Counted from the stretch's first letter, positions 39,094-50,970 are shown. The stretch: DNA of 64,000 nt from Myxocyprinus asiaticus (GCF_019703515.2 NC_059346.1:56060001-56124000), one strand, 5' to 3'. A program made the numbers and translations. Notes: generated from the letters alone by a model not told the origin.

Positions 39094-39506
39094 TAAGGTG
39101 CACTCAGTATTTTTTACCTCATTAAAAAGTCTTGAAGACATGAATTGTAATTTTGCAATATATGTAGGAAATCATGACCTCTCACAAATGAAAATGAAGA
39201 CTCCAGTCATATCAGTAACCTTATAAAAGCTGTTTTATTCTATATGGAGAGGGTCCGCACATGGGGTCTGCCATGTTAGAATCACATGACCAGTCGAATA
39301 CTACTTGCTTAATCTCAGTAACCGTCCTATTATTTGACATTTTCACTCATTGATTAAAGTAATCATGGCTGACTGTGAATACTAAATTTCTACAATGGCA
39401 TCTGAAACTGAAAACTAGTGATTTTAAATGTTGCTGCATCCAAGTCTTTAGGTGTCAGTGTAAGTCCAAGATGACACAAAGAAAAAAGTTACTGAGTGCA
39501 CCTTAA
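39094..39506. mobile_element. MITE with perfect 15-bp inverted ends
   Basis: ttaaggtgcactcagta (39093 on) against tactgagtgcaccttaa-type right end (to 39506). Internal phrase ggtgtcagtgtaagtccaag recurs at 52226, where only the right part of a copy remains. TTAA occurs at both edges. Confidence 0.75.
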
Positions 39507-39641
39507 TTTAAGTCTATCTAATTTAAGACCAAAATGGAAGACTGCCTGCCTCTAGGCTAACTTTTGTTTACATTCTATTTTGCTATGGAACATAAATGTC
39601 AACTGGGCTAGTGGGGGGATTAAGTTGAGGGCTAAAGGGTA

Positions 39642-40162
39642 TTAAAGGTGCTGTAAGCCATTTTAGCCATTCTGGAACACTCATTGAACAACGGTGCCTG
39701 GAATTGTTCCTGGCAGGCAGCAGAGGCCCTAACCCCACCCCTCCCTAATCCTAACCATATAGAAGCTGTAAGGCTCAGTAGCCTGCCAGGAACAACGCAG
39801 GGCACCTTTCTCCCATCGCGTTCTGGAACTCTCACCAGACTAGCCGTTGAATTAGTCACGTCTTTCCAAAATATACACAAACCCATTAGAGACCATTGCG
39901 TTGGAGCAGATGGAGGGCGATGGGTCCCCCTGAGCATTTTGCCATCTGACCCTTTTTGTGGGAGCAGGACAGTGTACCTGCACTTATACGAGCACATATG
40001 GGCTGACATGTGAACACGCACAATGATTGACAGGCAGAAAGTCTTCTGACCGCGGCCCGCGGACATCTTTTCCCTGCTTTCCCCCTGCCTAGGGCTGTTA
40101 CAGAGACAGGTGTGAGGCGTTTTCTGCATGTCATTTCATAAAGAAAATCACAGCACCTTTAA
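39642..40162. mobile_element. MITE with ttaaaggtgctgt ends
   Basis: Left end ttaaaggtgctgtaagccat and the inverted right end atcacagcacctttaa. Interior is unusually GC-rich; open frames on both strands overlap and show no domain. It abuts the next element at the shared tttaaa. Confidence 0.7.
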
Positions 40163-41297
40163 AGTGGTCATGACATACTCTTTTTTTTTTCTTTTCTTTT
40201 TTTTTTTGTAGTTTTATTATCTTCCCTGAGGTCCACTAATAATGTAAATACATTTTTAAATAAATAAATAAACTTCAACGTCAATGCCCACTGTTGTGAT
40301 TGGCTAACAATGTGCAGCCCCTTTATTACAGCCATATTTGAAACTTAATCGGAAGAGAATGAACAAGCTCCACAACATTATAAAACGAAATTTCAGGGTT
40401 TACACATAACGCACATCCACACATTGCATCCGAATATATTAAACTGTTCACTCAAGTACAGCAGTGCCATAAACTATGAAACAGTCAACAGGCATTTGAA
40501 ACATTCGATAATGAAATAGTTTACTTACAGTTTTGTTGCGTTTTTAACTGCCCCATCCTTCAATAACAGTTCCTTTGCAAAGCTTGAATCATATTATGAC
40601 TGGTTCACAAGCAATCCATGCTGATATGAGCCGAGAAAATGCACATACTGTACATAGTCCAAAGCACGGTGAATAGACGTGCACACATACATTATCATCC
40701 TGCATTGAAGCACACATCGCTGGAAACTCATTAAAATGGTCATGTTAACATACAAAAATGCGTCCAGGGCGCGTTTGTGCTCAAAACAGGCAGAGCAGCT
40801 GAAGAAACAGTGGCGTCTCCTTTTCAGAGTTGTAACTTGATACCACGTCTTTTAAAAGTGGCACAAGATACATGACAAAGGTCAAAGACATCTTTGTAGT
40901 GCATATTTATATACAAGAATAACTAAAAATAGTCCAGATGGGTCCCCTTTGGTGTTCAGGAATATTTAGTAGGCCACATTAAGCCTGTCTGTCCTGCTCT
41001 CTCTCTATTTACAAATGGAGAGCCAGTGGGCAGGGCCAAGGGTGCAATGATTTAAAGTAAGCATTGATATTGTTGCTGTAGAGGCAGTCATGAATTAATG
41101 GGCCCCCGAGTGACGTAGTGAAGTCGCGGAAGTAAAGAACGAGGTGTTTTTGTAGCTTGGTTTCAATAAATGCTTTTATTGCTTTGGGGATTACGTTTTG
41201 AGTTCTGAAATTTACAGCATGTTTTTATAGTAGAATGACCTCTTTTATGTCAAAATATCAAGGGAAATTGGATTCCTCATAATATGACCCCTTTAAG
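40159..41297. mobile_element. DNA element of the ttaaaggggtcat family
   Basis: Starts ttaaagtggtcatgacatac and ends cataatatgacccctttaa, inverted with modest divergence. Shares interior landmarks with 9983-10460. No coding capacity. Confidence 0.6.
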
Positions 41298-42407
41298 TTG
41301 AGACTTTGTAGAAGGCTTTGACTTACACGATTATTTGCATTAAATCGCTAAATAAGGAAAACTGCGTTGACAACCACTGTCGGCCATTTTGTTGAAAGTC
41401 GTTCAGTGTCTTACTTTTCCCAAAATGCAATGTGAATTAGACTGCCTGACAGCTGTGAGCTTGTTTTATGCAACAGGCTAAATCAGGGGTTTTCAAACTT
41501 TTTGTTGCCAAGGACCCCCAAATATGATGATCTCCTCACGAGGGACCCTTTTCTGAAATATAAAGGCATATAAATAATAATATTTATGATTATGTATAAA
41601 TAATCATTTATAATGTGGAGGCTAAGTCCCTTATCTGTTTTCAACCCTAGCAATGCCCCTGCCTTTGATGTAGAGAGTGTTGCATTTTATGCCTATAAAA
41701 ACATGTGTATTGTACCATATTAATGTATGTACACACTTTATGATGTTTACATTGCAAAGCCATTAAAACAGTCATTAAATGATGCACAGCAGTGGTCTGC
41801 AATATTTTTGGACCCCCTGTTGAAGGCCCTTGCTTGACGCTTGAAGTGCTGTATTGAATGAATGCAATACAGAGAGTAGCAGATGCCAATTTTAAAGCAA
41901 GCAAAAAGAAAGGCCAAATTCTGCCATTCTCATTGGGCTCCTGTTATTTCTTGGCAATCTCCACAAGCTTTTGTCAACCAGTTTGTTGTGGAATTGGAAG
42001 CACTCGTTGTTTCAGGTAACATGTTCAAACTATGAATGGAGTGCACGTAACATTAATGGATTGATGATGAATTCAAATTTTTATCACTGGCCATGTTGCC
42101 TACTCCACCCCTTGTTGCTGAGGGAGCCCAGAAGAGGGCGCAAGAGGATAAAAATGACCAAACAGTGTGAAACATTGGGTGCTTTTCATTCTGAAGGGTT
42201 CATCCATATGCCCTAATCCCTTCAAAGGGTTTATACTCCAGCGTGAGAGCTTCGGAGAGTTGAAGGGTGTAGGGTTAAAAAATATCTGTCATTCATAACG
42301 CACTTTAACATCATCTATCCAAGCCAAAGGAACTGCAGTCGCACAAGGCTGATGCTAACATCAGTTGTACCTAATCAGAAATATTTATACATGATTTTTC
42401 CTTACTA
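41298..42407. other. Gene-free sequence with hAT-like end fragments
   Basis: aatcaggggttttcaaactt at about 41485 resembles a common short-element terminus. 42150-42290 contains cttttcattctgaagggttc / gagttgaagggtgtaggg. No gene recognised. Confidence 0.4.
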
Positions 42408-43753
42408 TTAAAGGGAAAGTTCACCCAAAAATGAAAATGTAGTCATTGTTTACTCACCCCTGTGTTGTTATAACCCTATTTGACTTTCTTTCTTTTTCTT
42501 AACACAAAGGGAGAAATTGTGAAAAAACAATTTGCTCTGTGATGTCAGACAATGGCAGTTTATAGTGACCACCTCTTCAAGCTTCAAAAGAATGCAAAAG
42601 TATAATTCAGATGTCTAATAAATAATTTAATGGGACTCATGATTGTTATGAAAGCATACGATAAGGTTTAGTGAGAAACAAATGGAAATCTAATGTTTTA
42701 TTTAGTGAAAATGTTCACTGAACCTAGATATCCTGTGCGTGTTCATGATAGAGCACGAGAGCACGAGAGCAACAGTTCACACGGCCCTCTTTTGACATTG
42801 GGGCGTTCAAGCGAAAACTTGTTTTGTTTATCTAAAAGCAGGTCCTCCACAGCGCTAGCGACAACATAACACAACACAGCTGTACACAAATTAGAGAAAA
42901 GAACTTACTAAACATGTCTGAAGAGTTTGAAGTCAAAGAATTGATGCATTTCTATGCCCAGCCTTATTTTCGTTTTTTGGACCGGTGCCAGTTCACAGTG
43001 GACGGAGTTATCCGCACGATGCCAAAAACAGAAAACAAGCGATCGATAGAATATACCATCGCTCATCACTGCTGGTTAGTTCAAAAACTTACCGTAGAAA
43101 ATATACCTTTTATTGCGTGATGTTTGCCATCAGGTCAGGACAAAGGTGTGTCTGTGGCTGCCTGTAGCCACCTCTATGTTTCTGTTTGATTTTCAAATAC
43201 TCCGTTTTAAAAAAATAAGGCTGGGCATAGAAATGAAGAAATTCCTTGACTGAAAACTCTTCAGACATGTTAAGTTCTGTTCTCTCTTTTTTGTGCAGCT
43301 GTGTTGTGTTCTTTTGTCACTATCGCTGTGGTGGACCTATTTTTAGATAATTAAAAAAAATGAGTTTTTGCTTGAACACCCCAATGTCGCGAGGGGGATG
43401 CGTGAACTGTTGCTCTCGTGCCCTTTCATGAACGCGCACAGGAGATCAACGGTCAGTGAACATTTTCACTAAATAATACATTAGATTTCAGTTTGTTTCA
43501 CCAAAACTTATTGTATGCTTTCATAACAATCATGAGTCTCATGGAATAATTTATTAGACTTCTGAATTATACTTTTGTGTCCTTTTGAAGCTTGAAGAGG
43601 TGGTCACCATAAACTGCCATTGTATGACATCACTGAGCACAACATTTTTGCAAAATTTCTCCCTTTGTGTTAAGAAAGAAAATCATATGGTGTTATACCA
43701 GCACAAGGGTGAGTAAACAATGATTGAATTTTCATTTTTGGGTGAACTATTCT
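42408..43753. mobile_element. Large palindromic fold-back element (about 1.35 kb)
   Basis: Left end ttaaagggaaagttcaccca, right end tttttgggtgaactattct; its last four bases (ttaa) are displaced to 50967-50970 by a later insertion. Arms of about 550 bp (42408-42967 and 43214-43753) are imperfect inverted copies: for example tctatgcccagcctta / ataaggctgggcatagaa, aacatgtctgaagagttt / aaaactcttcagacatgtt, gtttatagtgaccacctctt / agaggtggtcaccataaact. The loop (42968-43213) is unique. Arms share their first about 60 bp with the other fold-back copies in this window. Confidence 0.85.
42914..43120 (+). other. Short ORF spanning fold-back arm and loop
   Basis: 68 codons beginning MSEEFEVKELMHFYAQPYF and continuing into the loop (DRCQFTVDGVIRTMPKTENK). 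The inverted arm encodes a matching start on the minus strand (MSEEFSVKEFLHFYAQPYF at about 43269 downward) that then diverges. Conservation of the start on both arms suggests capture of a coding 5' exon. I do not recognise a domain with confidence, and expression is unknown. Confidence 0.3.
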
Positions 43754-44111
43754 GGTAACACTTTATAATAACAGTACATGAATAATCATGAATACCTGAA
43801 TTAATAGTTAGCTAACATTAACTACAGCATGAGTCATATGAATTCATGCATTAATAACAGTAATTACATGTTAGTACATGTTTGATAGTTAATGCATTAA
43901 TTGACATTAGGAAATGAACTAAATCAATCTGGCTTTATAAGAAAGAAGGTGAAGTACTTCAACCTTGAATTAAATGTGCATAATTTAATATTGTAATAAT
44001 TAAAAAAATGTATAACTTTTGATGTCTTCAGGTTCACCATAAACATCACTGGATGATGCAGGATTATTATGCATAATTTACATGGATCATCCTTATCAAA
44101 TGTTGAACATA

Positions 44112-44735
44112 TTAAAGGAATAGTTCTCCCATCATTTACACACACTCATGCCATTCCATATGTGTATGACTTTGTTTCGTCTGCAGAACACAAATTAGGA
44201 TTTTTAGATGCATGCATGATGCAAGTGAATGGGGACCACATTTTTGAAGTTCCAATAAGCACATAAAACAGCATAAAAGTAATCTGTACGACTCCAGTGG
44301 TTTGATACATGTCTTCTGAAGTGATGCTATCGGTTTTGGGTGAGAATAAACCAAAATCTAATTCATTTTTCACTGTACATCTTGCCATTGCAGTCTCTTG
44401 GCACAATCATGATTTCAAGCTCAATTACATTTTATAGTGCTTGACGCAGGCACAGAGTGCTAGATGGTGCAAGGAAGTGTAATCAAGTTTGAAATCATAA
44501 TGGCAAGGAAATTTATTGTGAGTTATATTTTGGTCTGATCTCACCAAAAACCGATTAGACAATTTTAGAGGACATAGATTAAATAACTGGAGATTACTTT
44601 TATGCTGTATTTATGTGCTTTTTGGAGTGTCAAATTTTGGTCACCATTCACCATTTTATGGACCTACAGAGCAGAGATATTCTTCTAAAAATCTTTGTTT
44701 ATGTTCTGCAGAAGAAAAGAGAGTCAATATGTGAT
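44112..44735. mobile_element. Palindromic fold-back element inside the 7.2-kb element
   Basis: Left end ttaaaggaatagttctccca. Inverted arms around about 44450: gtatgactttgtttcgtctg, gcatgatgcaagtgaatggg / ccattcaccattttatggac, gtggtttgatacatgtcttc / agaggacatagattaaataa. Same family as 23191-23906, including the central ctagatggtgc. The right end is truncated after gcagaagaaaagaga. Confidence 0.7.
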
Positions 44736-44848
44736 TTAAGTGGGATAAATACTTGTGTAGTACATGTGTAGTTGATAATAAGTTTATAATTGTGTGCTTT
44801 ACCAAGTAAAGTCAAGGCATGATGCTGCATTAACAGATAATTGAATAT

Positions 44849-45284
44849 GGGGCCTGAGTAGCTCAGCGAGTATTGACGTTGACTACCACCCCTGGAGGAA
44901 TGAGTTCGAATCCAGGGTGTGCTGAGTGACTCCAGCCAGGTCTCCTAAGCAACCAAATTGGCCCGGTTGCTAGGGAGGGTAGAGTCACATGGGGTAACCT
45001 CCTCGTGCTCGCTATAATGTGTGGTTCTTGCTCTCAGTGGGGCGCGTGGTGAGTTGTGCATGGATGCCACGGAGAATAGCGTGAAGCCTCCACACGCGCT
45101 ATGTCTCAGCGGTAACGCATTCCACAAGCCACGTGATAAGATGCGCGGATTGACAGTTCAGAGATTCATCCTCTGCCACCCAGACTGAGGTGTGTCACTA
45201 CGCCACCACGAGGACTTAGAACACATTGGGAATTGGGCATTCCAAATTGGGGAGAAAAGGGGCGAAAGACACAAAAAACAAAAA
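44849..45284 (+). mobile_element. tRNA-derived SINE, plus copy (family reference)
   Basis: Head ggggcctgagtagctcagcg contains a pol III A box (tagctcagcgag, about 44857-44868) and B box (gagttcgaatcc, 44902-44913), as in tRNA-derived SINEs. The body includes gtcacatggggtaacctcct and the 3' part gaattgggcattccaaattg then ggagaaaaggggcg and an A-rich tail. Flanks acagataattgaata and acaaataatttattc resemble a decayed target duplication. Four more copies lie at 24141, 29603, 46126 and 62647. Confidence 0.85.
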
Positions 45285-45984
45285 CAAATAATTTATTCAA
45301 AATGCACTAGTAAAATAAAGACCAAGATTTATATTAAGATCTGCTTATTTGAAAACACAAATCTACCAGCATATGTTTCCCAAATTTAAAGGGAAAAACA
45401 CCTTTAATATGAAGAAAAAACAATACTGAAAGTCAAGTGTCAGTCTTCCACCAATATGCTTTAAATGAATTAAATCTCTTTTAAAACATATACAGACTCA
45501 AAAGAAAAACCAAACATACCTGTTAAGATATACACGACACTTTTAAATGATTTATAAGGTGTGTTTCGTCTCTCTCCATCTCTCCTGATGTCAAATCGGA
45601 AATGCTATAAATGCTAATGTTAACACTTAATAAGTTCAATTCAAATAACAAAATTACTTCAAATACTGCACATAATATCGTCAGAATTGATATTATGAAC
45701 ATTCTGACTTCAATCCTTAATTAAGTCCAACAAAATAACCAATAAGTTTAGATTAAAAATGTCAGCATTACCACAGGAGTGGCAAACAGCCAGCCAACAC
45801 CTAGAGAGTGCCGCTTATAAGTGCCCCATCAGAAACTGTAGTGAAGTTCACTGATGAAGTTCACACAATAAATGATGTAAATTTACATGTAGAAATGTCC
45901 ACAGAAAAATGAACAAAACAAATTACTGTTATTAACAATGATGTTGATGATGATGAAAATGATGAAGATGATGATGATCCACTC
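45285..45984. other. Sequence between SINE and LINE within the 7.2-kb element
   Basis: AT-rich, no gene recognised. Ends with a gat/atg trinucleotide run at about 45938-45976 (gatgatgatgaaaatgatga). Confidence 0.5.
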
Positions 45985-46125
45985 CACCTTGGTGTGTAGC
46001 TCTCCAATTCTTTTGTTGTTTTTGTGTGTTTGTCCTGTGTTTAGTAATTGTTTTCCAATCAGTTTTACCAGGGACGAACTGCTGAACATTTGGCAGCACG
46101 TACAAGACAATCTTTTCCCAGTTTT

Positions 46126-46550
46126 TTTTTTCTCTCCTTTTTCTCCCCAATTCGGAAAGCCCAATTCCCAATGCACTCTAAGTCCTCGTGGTGGCGTAGT
46201 GACTTGCCTTAATCCGGGTGAAGGAGGACGAATCTCAGTTGCCTCCGTGTCTATCAGCACATCGTGTGGCTTGTTGAGCACGTTACCGGGGAGACATAGC
46301 GCGTGTGGAAGCTTCACGCTGTTCTCCATGGCATCCACGCACAACTCACCACGTGCCCCACTGAGAGCAGGGAACCACATTATAGTGACCACGAGGAGGT
46401 TACCCCATGTGACTCTACCCTCCCTATCAACCGGGCCAATTTGATTCCGGAGGAGACCTGGATGGAGTCACTCAGCATGCCCTGGATTCGAACTCTCGAC
46501 TCCAGGGTTAGTAGTCAGCATGTTTACTCGCTGAGCTACCCAGGCCCCCT
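46126..46550 (-). mobile_element. tRNA-derived SINE in LINE leader, 15-bp target duplication
   Basis: Perfect duplication tcttttcccagtttt at 46111-46125 and 46551-46565. Minus orientation: T-rich tail complement first, tRNA-like head at the right (gattcgaactctcgactcc; gctgagctaccc). It postdates the LINE. Confidence 0.92.
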
Positions 46551-46785
46551 TCTTTTCCCAGTTTTGGGACATTTTAGTCAGAGGCGCAGCTGTGTTGTCC
46601 AAGCGCGCTTTGAGATGCAAGCAAACCAGCGTGCTGGTCAAGCTCAGACAGTGCGGCTTTGAACAGCACGGCTTTGAACAGCACTGCAGAGTATTCATCT
46701 AGCGAATCTCCACACTCTTCCTAACAAAACAGATGAACTACATCTCCTCACACGTACAAACAAGGAATTTTCAAACTCTGCTGCC

Positions 46786-49220
46786 TTGTGCTTCACAGAA
46801 ACCTGGCTGAGTGAAGCCATCCCAGATAGCGCATTACATCTGATGGGCTTCCAGCTGTTCAGACTGGATCGCATTGCTGAGTTAATGGGGAAGGGAGCGA
46901 AAGGCAGTGGAACATGCTTTTACATCAATGAAAGTTGGTGTACAGGTGTAACAACGTTAAAGAAGATGTGCCATCCTAAATTGGAAGTGCTCTTTATCAA
47001 CTGTAAGCCTTTCTACTTGCCATGGGAGTTTTCCTCGTTTATTCTGGTGAGTATTTACATTTCTCCACAAGCGTGTGTGAGCGCAGCACTGAATCAGCTG
47101 GCTGATCAGATCACAGCCATGGAACAACAATACCCAGACTCACTTATTATTCTTTGTGATTTTAACAGAGCCAACCTCACCCATGAAGTGTTAAAATACA
47201 GACAGCACATTACATGCCCCACCAGAGACAGAAATATAGTGGATCACTGCTACACAACATTAAAGGATGAATATCGCTCTGTCCCTAGTGCAGCTTTGGG
47301 ACTCTCTGATCACTGTCTGGTTCATCTTCTTCCAACCTACAGGCAGAAATAAACCTGTAGTAAAGACTGTAAAAAGATGGACCAATGAAACAGAGCTGGA
47401 ACTACAAGCCTGCATTGACTGCACTGATTGGAGTGTTTTTGAAGCTGCAGACACCAATCTGGACAAGCTCACAGATACTGTAACATCATATATCAGTTTC
47501 TATGAGGATATGTGCATTCCTACTAGGACTTATTTAACAATCAACAACGACAAACCATGGTTTACAGCAAATGACAGGCAGCTTCGTCAGGCCAAAGAGG
47601 ATGCTTACAGAAGTGGGGATAAAATCTTGTATAATCAGGCCAAAAACACACTGACAAAGGAGATTAGAGTGGCCAAAAGAAGCTACTTTGAGAAGCTGAA
47701 AAACAAGTTTTCAGCTAACGACCCTGCATCAGTGTGGAGAGGCCTGAAAGTTATTATTAACTACAAGACATCATCCCTCAACACTGTAGAGAATCAACAA
47801 CTGGCAACTTGAATGTGTATTACTATAGATTTGAAAAGCCCAGTCTCACACCCACTCTGACCTTCACTTCACACAAACACCAACACCTCCTGCAACCATC
47901 CTCCTCCCCCCTCCTGCTACTCAAACTGCACTTAAGATCTGTGAAGAGGATGTGTGCCGGGTATTCCAGAAACAAAAGACAAGGAAAGCACAGGACCCAG
48001 ATGGTGTTTCACCCACTTGTCTAAAAGCCTGTGCCAACCAGCTATTCCCCATCATCACACAGATCTTCAACACATCACTGGGGCACTGTGAAGTTCCTAG
48101 CTGCTTCAAATGCTCCACCATCATCCCCATCCTACAGAAACCCAAAATCACAGGACTTAATGACTACAGACCCGTTGCTCTGACGTCTGTGGTCATGAAA
48201 TCATATGAGAGAATGGTGTTGGCCCATCTGAAGGACATCACTGGACCCTTTCTGGATATCCTTTAATTTGCTTATCAAACAAACAGGTCTGTGGATGATG
48301 CAGTCAACATGGGATTGCATTATATCCTGCAAAGTCTGGACATACCAGGGACAAATGCAAGGATCCTTTATTTGGACTTCAGTTTGGCTTTCAACACCAT
48401 CATCCCAGTTATTCTCCGGACTAAATTAACCCAACTCTCTGTTCGCACCTCTATCTGTCAGTGGATCACCAGCTTTCTGACGGACAGGCAGCAGCTAGTG
48501 CGAATGGGGAAATTCACTTTCAGCACCTGCATGATCAGCACTGGTGCCCCCCAGGGATGTGTGCTCTCCCCACTACTCTTCTCCCTGTACACAAATGACT
48601 GCACTGCCAAAGAGCCCTCTGTCAAGCTCCTGAAGTTTGCAGATGACACTACTGTCATTGGCCTCATCCAAGATGCCGATGAGTCTGCATACAGAAGAGA
48701 GGTTGAACAGCTGGCTGTCTGGTGCAGTCAAAACAACTTGGAGCTGAACACGCTCAAAACAGTGGAGATGATTGTAGACTTCAGGAGGAACACCTCAACA
48801 CTGACCCGCTCACCATTCTGAACAGCACTATGGCAGCAGTGGAGTCATTCAGGCTCCTGGGCTCTATCATCTCACAGGACCTGAACTGGGAGACCCACAT
48901 TGACTCCATTGTGAAAAAGGCCCAGTAGAGGTTGTACTTCCTTCGCCATTTGAAGAATTTCAACCTGCTACAGGTGCTGCTGATACAATTCTACTCAGCA
49001 GTCATTGAGTCTGTCTTCTGCACTTCAGTAGTCTTGTTTGGTTCAGCTTTGAAATTGGACAGCAGAAGACTACAAAGGACAATTCGGACTGCTGAGCAGA
49101 TTATTGGTTGCCCCCTGCCCTCCCTTCAAGAACTGTACACTTCCAGAGTGAGGAAAAAGGCAGGAAAAATCACTCTGGACCCCAATCACCCAGCCCACTA
49201 CCTTTTTGAACTGTTGCTCA
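46786..49220 (+). pseudogene. L2-like LINE ORF2 (endonuclease and reverse transcriptase), broken
   Basis: An endonuclease segment (46786-47352) shows CFTETWLSEAIPD, LIILCDFNRANL and LGLSDHCLVHLLP, the catalytic landmarks of the APE-type domain. After a frame change near 47340 come KTVKRWTNETELELQACIDC and NDKPWFTANDRQLRQAKEDA (47350-47812). RT runs 47952-48821: KAQDPDGVSPTCLK, NDYRPVALTSVVMKSYERM, ILYLDFSLAFNTI, TGAPQGCVLSPLLFSLYTND and FADD (48636-48647), all expected RT boxes in order. Defects: frameshifts near 47340, 47815-47950 and 48810, an in-frame TAA at 48264 and a TAG near 48926. The enzyme is inactive but recently so. Confidence 0.85.
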
Positions 49221-49432
49221 GTTTTATTTATTTATTTATTTATTTTATTTATATTGTGTATTTCTATATATACTTTATTTTCTATTCGCTTTTTATTTTT
49301 ATTCTATTTTTTCATTATCTCTGTCTTGTTGTTGTATTGTTTGTGCACTGGAAGCTTCTGCCACCAATACAAATTCCTTGTATGTGTAAGCATACATGAC
49401 AATAAAGCTCATTCTGATTCTGAACATAAAGA

Positions 49433-50163
49433 CAACTTTTCCTATTTTTTATGGTCCGGATGACGATTTAATTGTAGGGTAGGGTGAGTATGAAATGAAA
49501 GGGATGAAGAATAATGTAAAATGGGTTGAGATCAAATTATTGGGGATCATTATTATTTTTTGTGTTTTTCTAAGTTTTTTTATGTCTATTTAAAAAATGG
49601 CGGAATTATACTGCGTCATTCAATGACGTTTGTGGCGTAACTACAGACAGCTAAAAGTTTACAATATTTTAATTATGACAATATTAAATATGAATGTTTA
49701 ATTCAAGGTTGAAGTACTTCACATTCTTTCTTATTCACCTCATGTGCCAGAGAAACTAGTGAGCAGCCATGTTGTCTTTGATTTTCCGGTCTAGCGTATT
49801 CTATGTAGATTTCTATGGTGTTGATGTCTACCTGTAAGTGTAATTAGCAAGCAAAGTGGATTTACGGGTTGTATAGTTGCCAAAAGTTATCCTGAGTATT
49901 TTAAAGTGTTCAGGGGATGTCATAACAACTGGAAGCAGAGTGGGAAGATTTGAAATCAAGAGTACTTCATTCATAACACACAAGATCCTACCTTCACGCT
50001 GTGGACGTGCTGATGTGCGTCTGTGCTCATGAAATTCCAAGAGACAACATAAAGTCATTAAAAATATCTCTGTAAGACACCTTGTCTTCTCATGTCATTC
50101 ACCCATCACGTTATTGTTCAGGTGAGTGTTAAACCAGGACAGGGGAAGGGGTGCCACTATATT

Positions 50164-50203
<40 letters not shown>

Positions 50204-50756
50204 AAAGTGTACATTTTATTTTCTATTCCGTTTACAACTATTTTAATCACATTTAAGCCTCTTAAAAATGTGTTGAAAAAATTATTTTAAAAAGTACAAA
50301 TAATTTCCTTTATTGACATGAACTTGCATGTAAAATAATATGAGCTGTCCTGTTTGAAATTTCATGTCAACTACACATTTTAACACAAATTATTAACAAG
50401 TTGAAACCCTAAAAAATGTATAACAATGAAATGCTTGTAACATGAAAAAGTGCAGTGTGTCATAGCTGTCTGAATGTGATCTGCCAGGTCCAATTTACCT
50501 CCGTGAGTGTCAGAAAACAAACTTACAGAAAAACACCTCACGAGCATTTTCACATAGCAGAGGGGTGGTATATACTCACACCATGAAAAATACTTTCTGT
50601 GTTCCCACATGTAATCGATTTAGATCGACTCTTCTCAGTAGCTTCAATACAAACAGGAAGTTAGATGACAAAATTCGGACGAGCAGAGAGCTGAAAAGGG
50701 GTGGGGCTAAATAAGGTGAATCAAGGCTGTTTGATTAGGGTTAGGGTGGGGTTAGT
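49433..50756. other. Right interior of the 7.2-kb element
   Basis: Contains the inner inverted segment at 49685-49735, about 1 kb of sequence without counterpart on the left (49740-50755), and a CA run (50166-50202). A short plus-strand frame at 50582 (MKNTFCVPTCNRF) is too short to assign. Confidence 0.45.
50166..50202. repeat. (CA)n microsatellite
   Basis: Direct reading. Confidence 0.95.
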
Positions 50757-50970
50757 TGTTAATTAATGCATTAACTATCAGACATGTACTAACATGTAAT
50801 TAAGGTGGCTGTTATTAAAGCATGAATTCACATGACTAGCTCTTCATTAGTTCCTGATTAGTCCATTCCTTAACTCATAATTCATTTATGCGGAAGTAAC
50901 TATTAATTCAGGTATTAATTCATGATTATGCATGTACTGTTATTATAAAGTGTTACCACTAATTCTTTAA

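Larger units (their letters stand above)
45985..49432 (+). mobile_element. L2-like (jockey-group) LINE, nearly full length, with SINE inserted in its 5' region
   Basis: The 5' leader (gtagctctccaattcttttg; tttaccagggacgaactgct) is cut by a SINE at 46126-46550 and resumes after it. ORF2 follows (46786-49220). The 3' end reads ccttgtatgtgtaagcatac, caataaagctcattctgatt. The same 3' end occurs truncated at 25740-26180. Tail composition and RT type fit L2/CR1-related LINEs; clade placement is by motif only. Confidence 0.8.
43754..50957. mobile_element. 7.2-kb hAT-like element with about 200-bp inverted ends
   Basis: Left end ggtaacactttataataaca with gtacatgaataatcatgaat; the right end is the inverted tgttattataaagtgttacc. 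Matching inverted text continues through ttaatacctgaattaatagt, tgaattcatg, aacatgtactaacatgtaat and ttaatgcattaact. A second inverted pair lies further in (ggtgaagtacttcaaccttg at 43950; caaggttgaagtacttcaca at about 49703). Flanks are actattct (43746-43753) and actaattct (50958-50966), a target duplication with one inserted base; removing the element restores the tip of the fold-back element. No transposase is recognisable. Contains a fold-back copy, two SINEs and an L2-like LINE. Confidence 0.75.

Noticed and set aside
39632..40129. 165-codon minus frame
   Set aside because: Lies wholly inside a MITE with inverted ends; the opposite strand is also open, and no domain is visible.
44849..44925. 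Possible tRNA gene
   Set aside because: A and B boxes are present but belong to the SINE head; the body, tail and five copies show it is not a functional tRNA gene.
45938..46444. 168-codon frames on both strands
   Set aside because: Composed of a trinucleotide run, LINE leader and SINE sequence; no protein identity.
49206..49463. Hydrophobic frame resembling a membrane protein
   Set aside because: Produced by ttta repeats in the LINE 3' region.
50582..50700. Short frame starting MKNTFCVPTCNRF, reminiscent of a THAP zinc finger
   Set aside because: Only two of the required Cys/His positions and under 40 residues; too weak.
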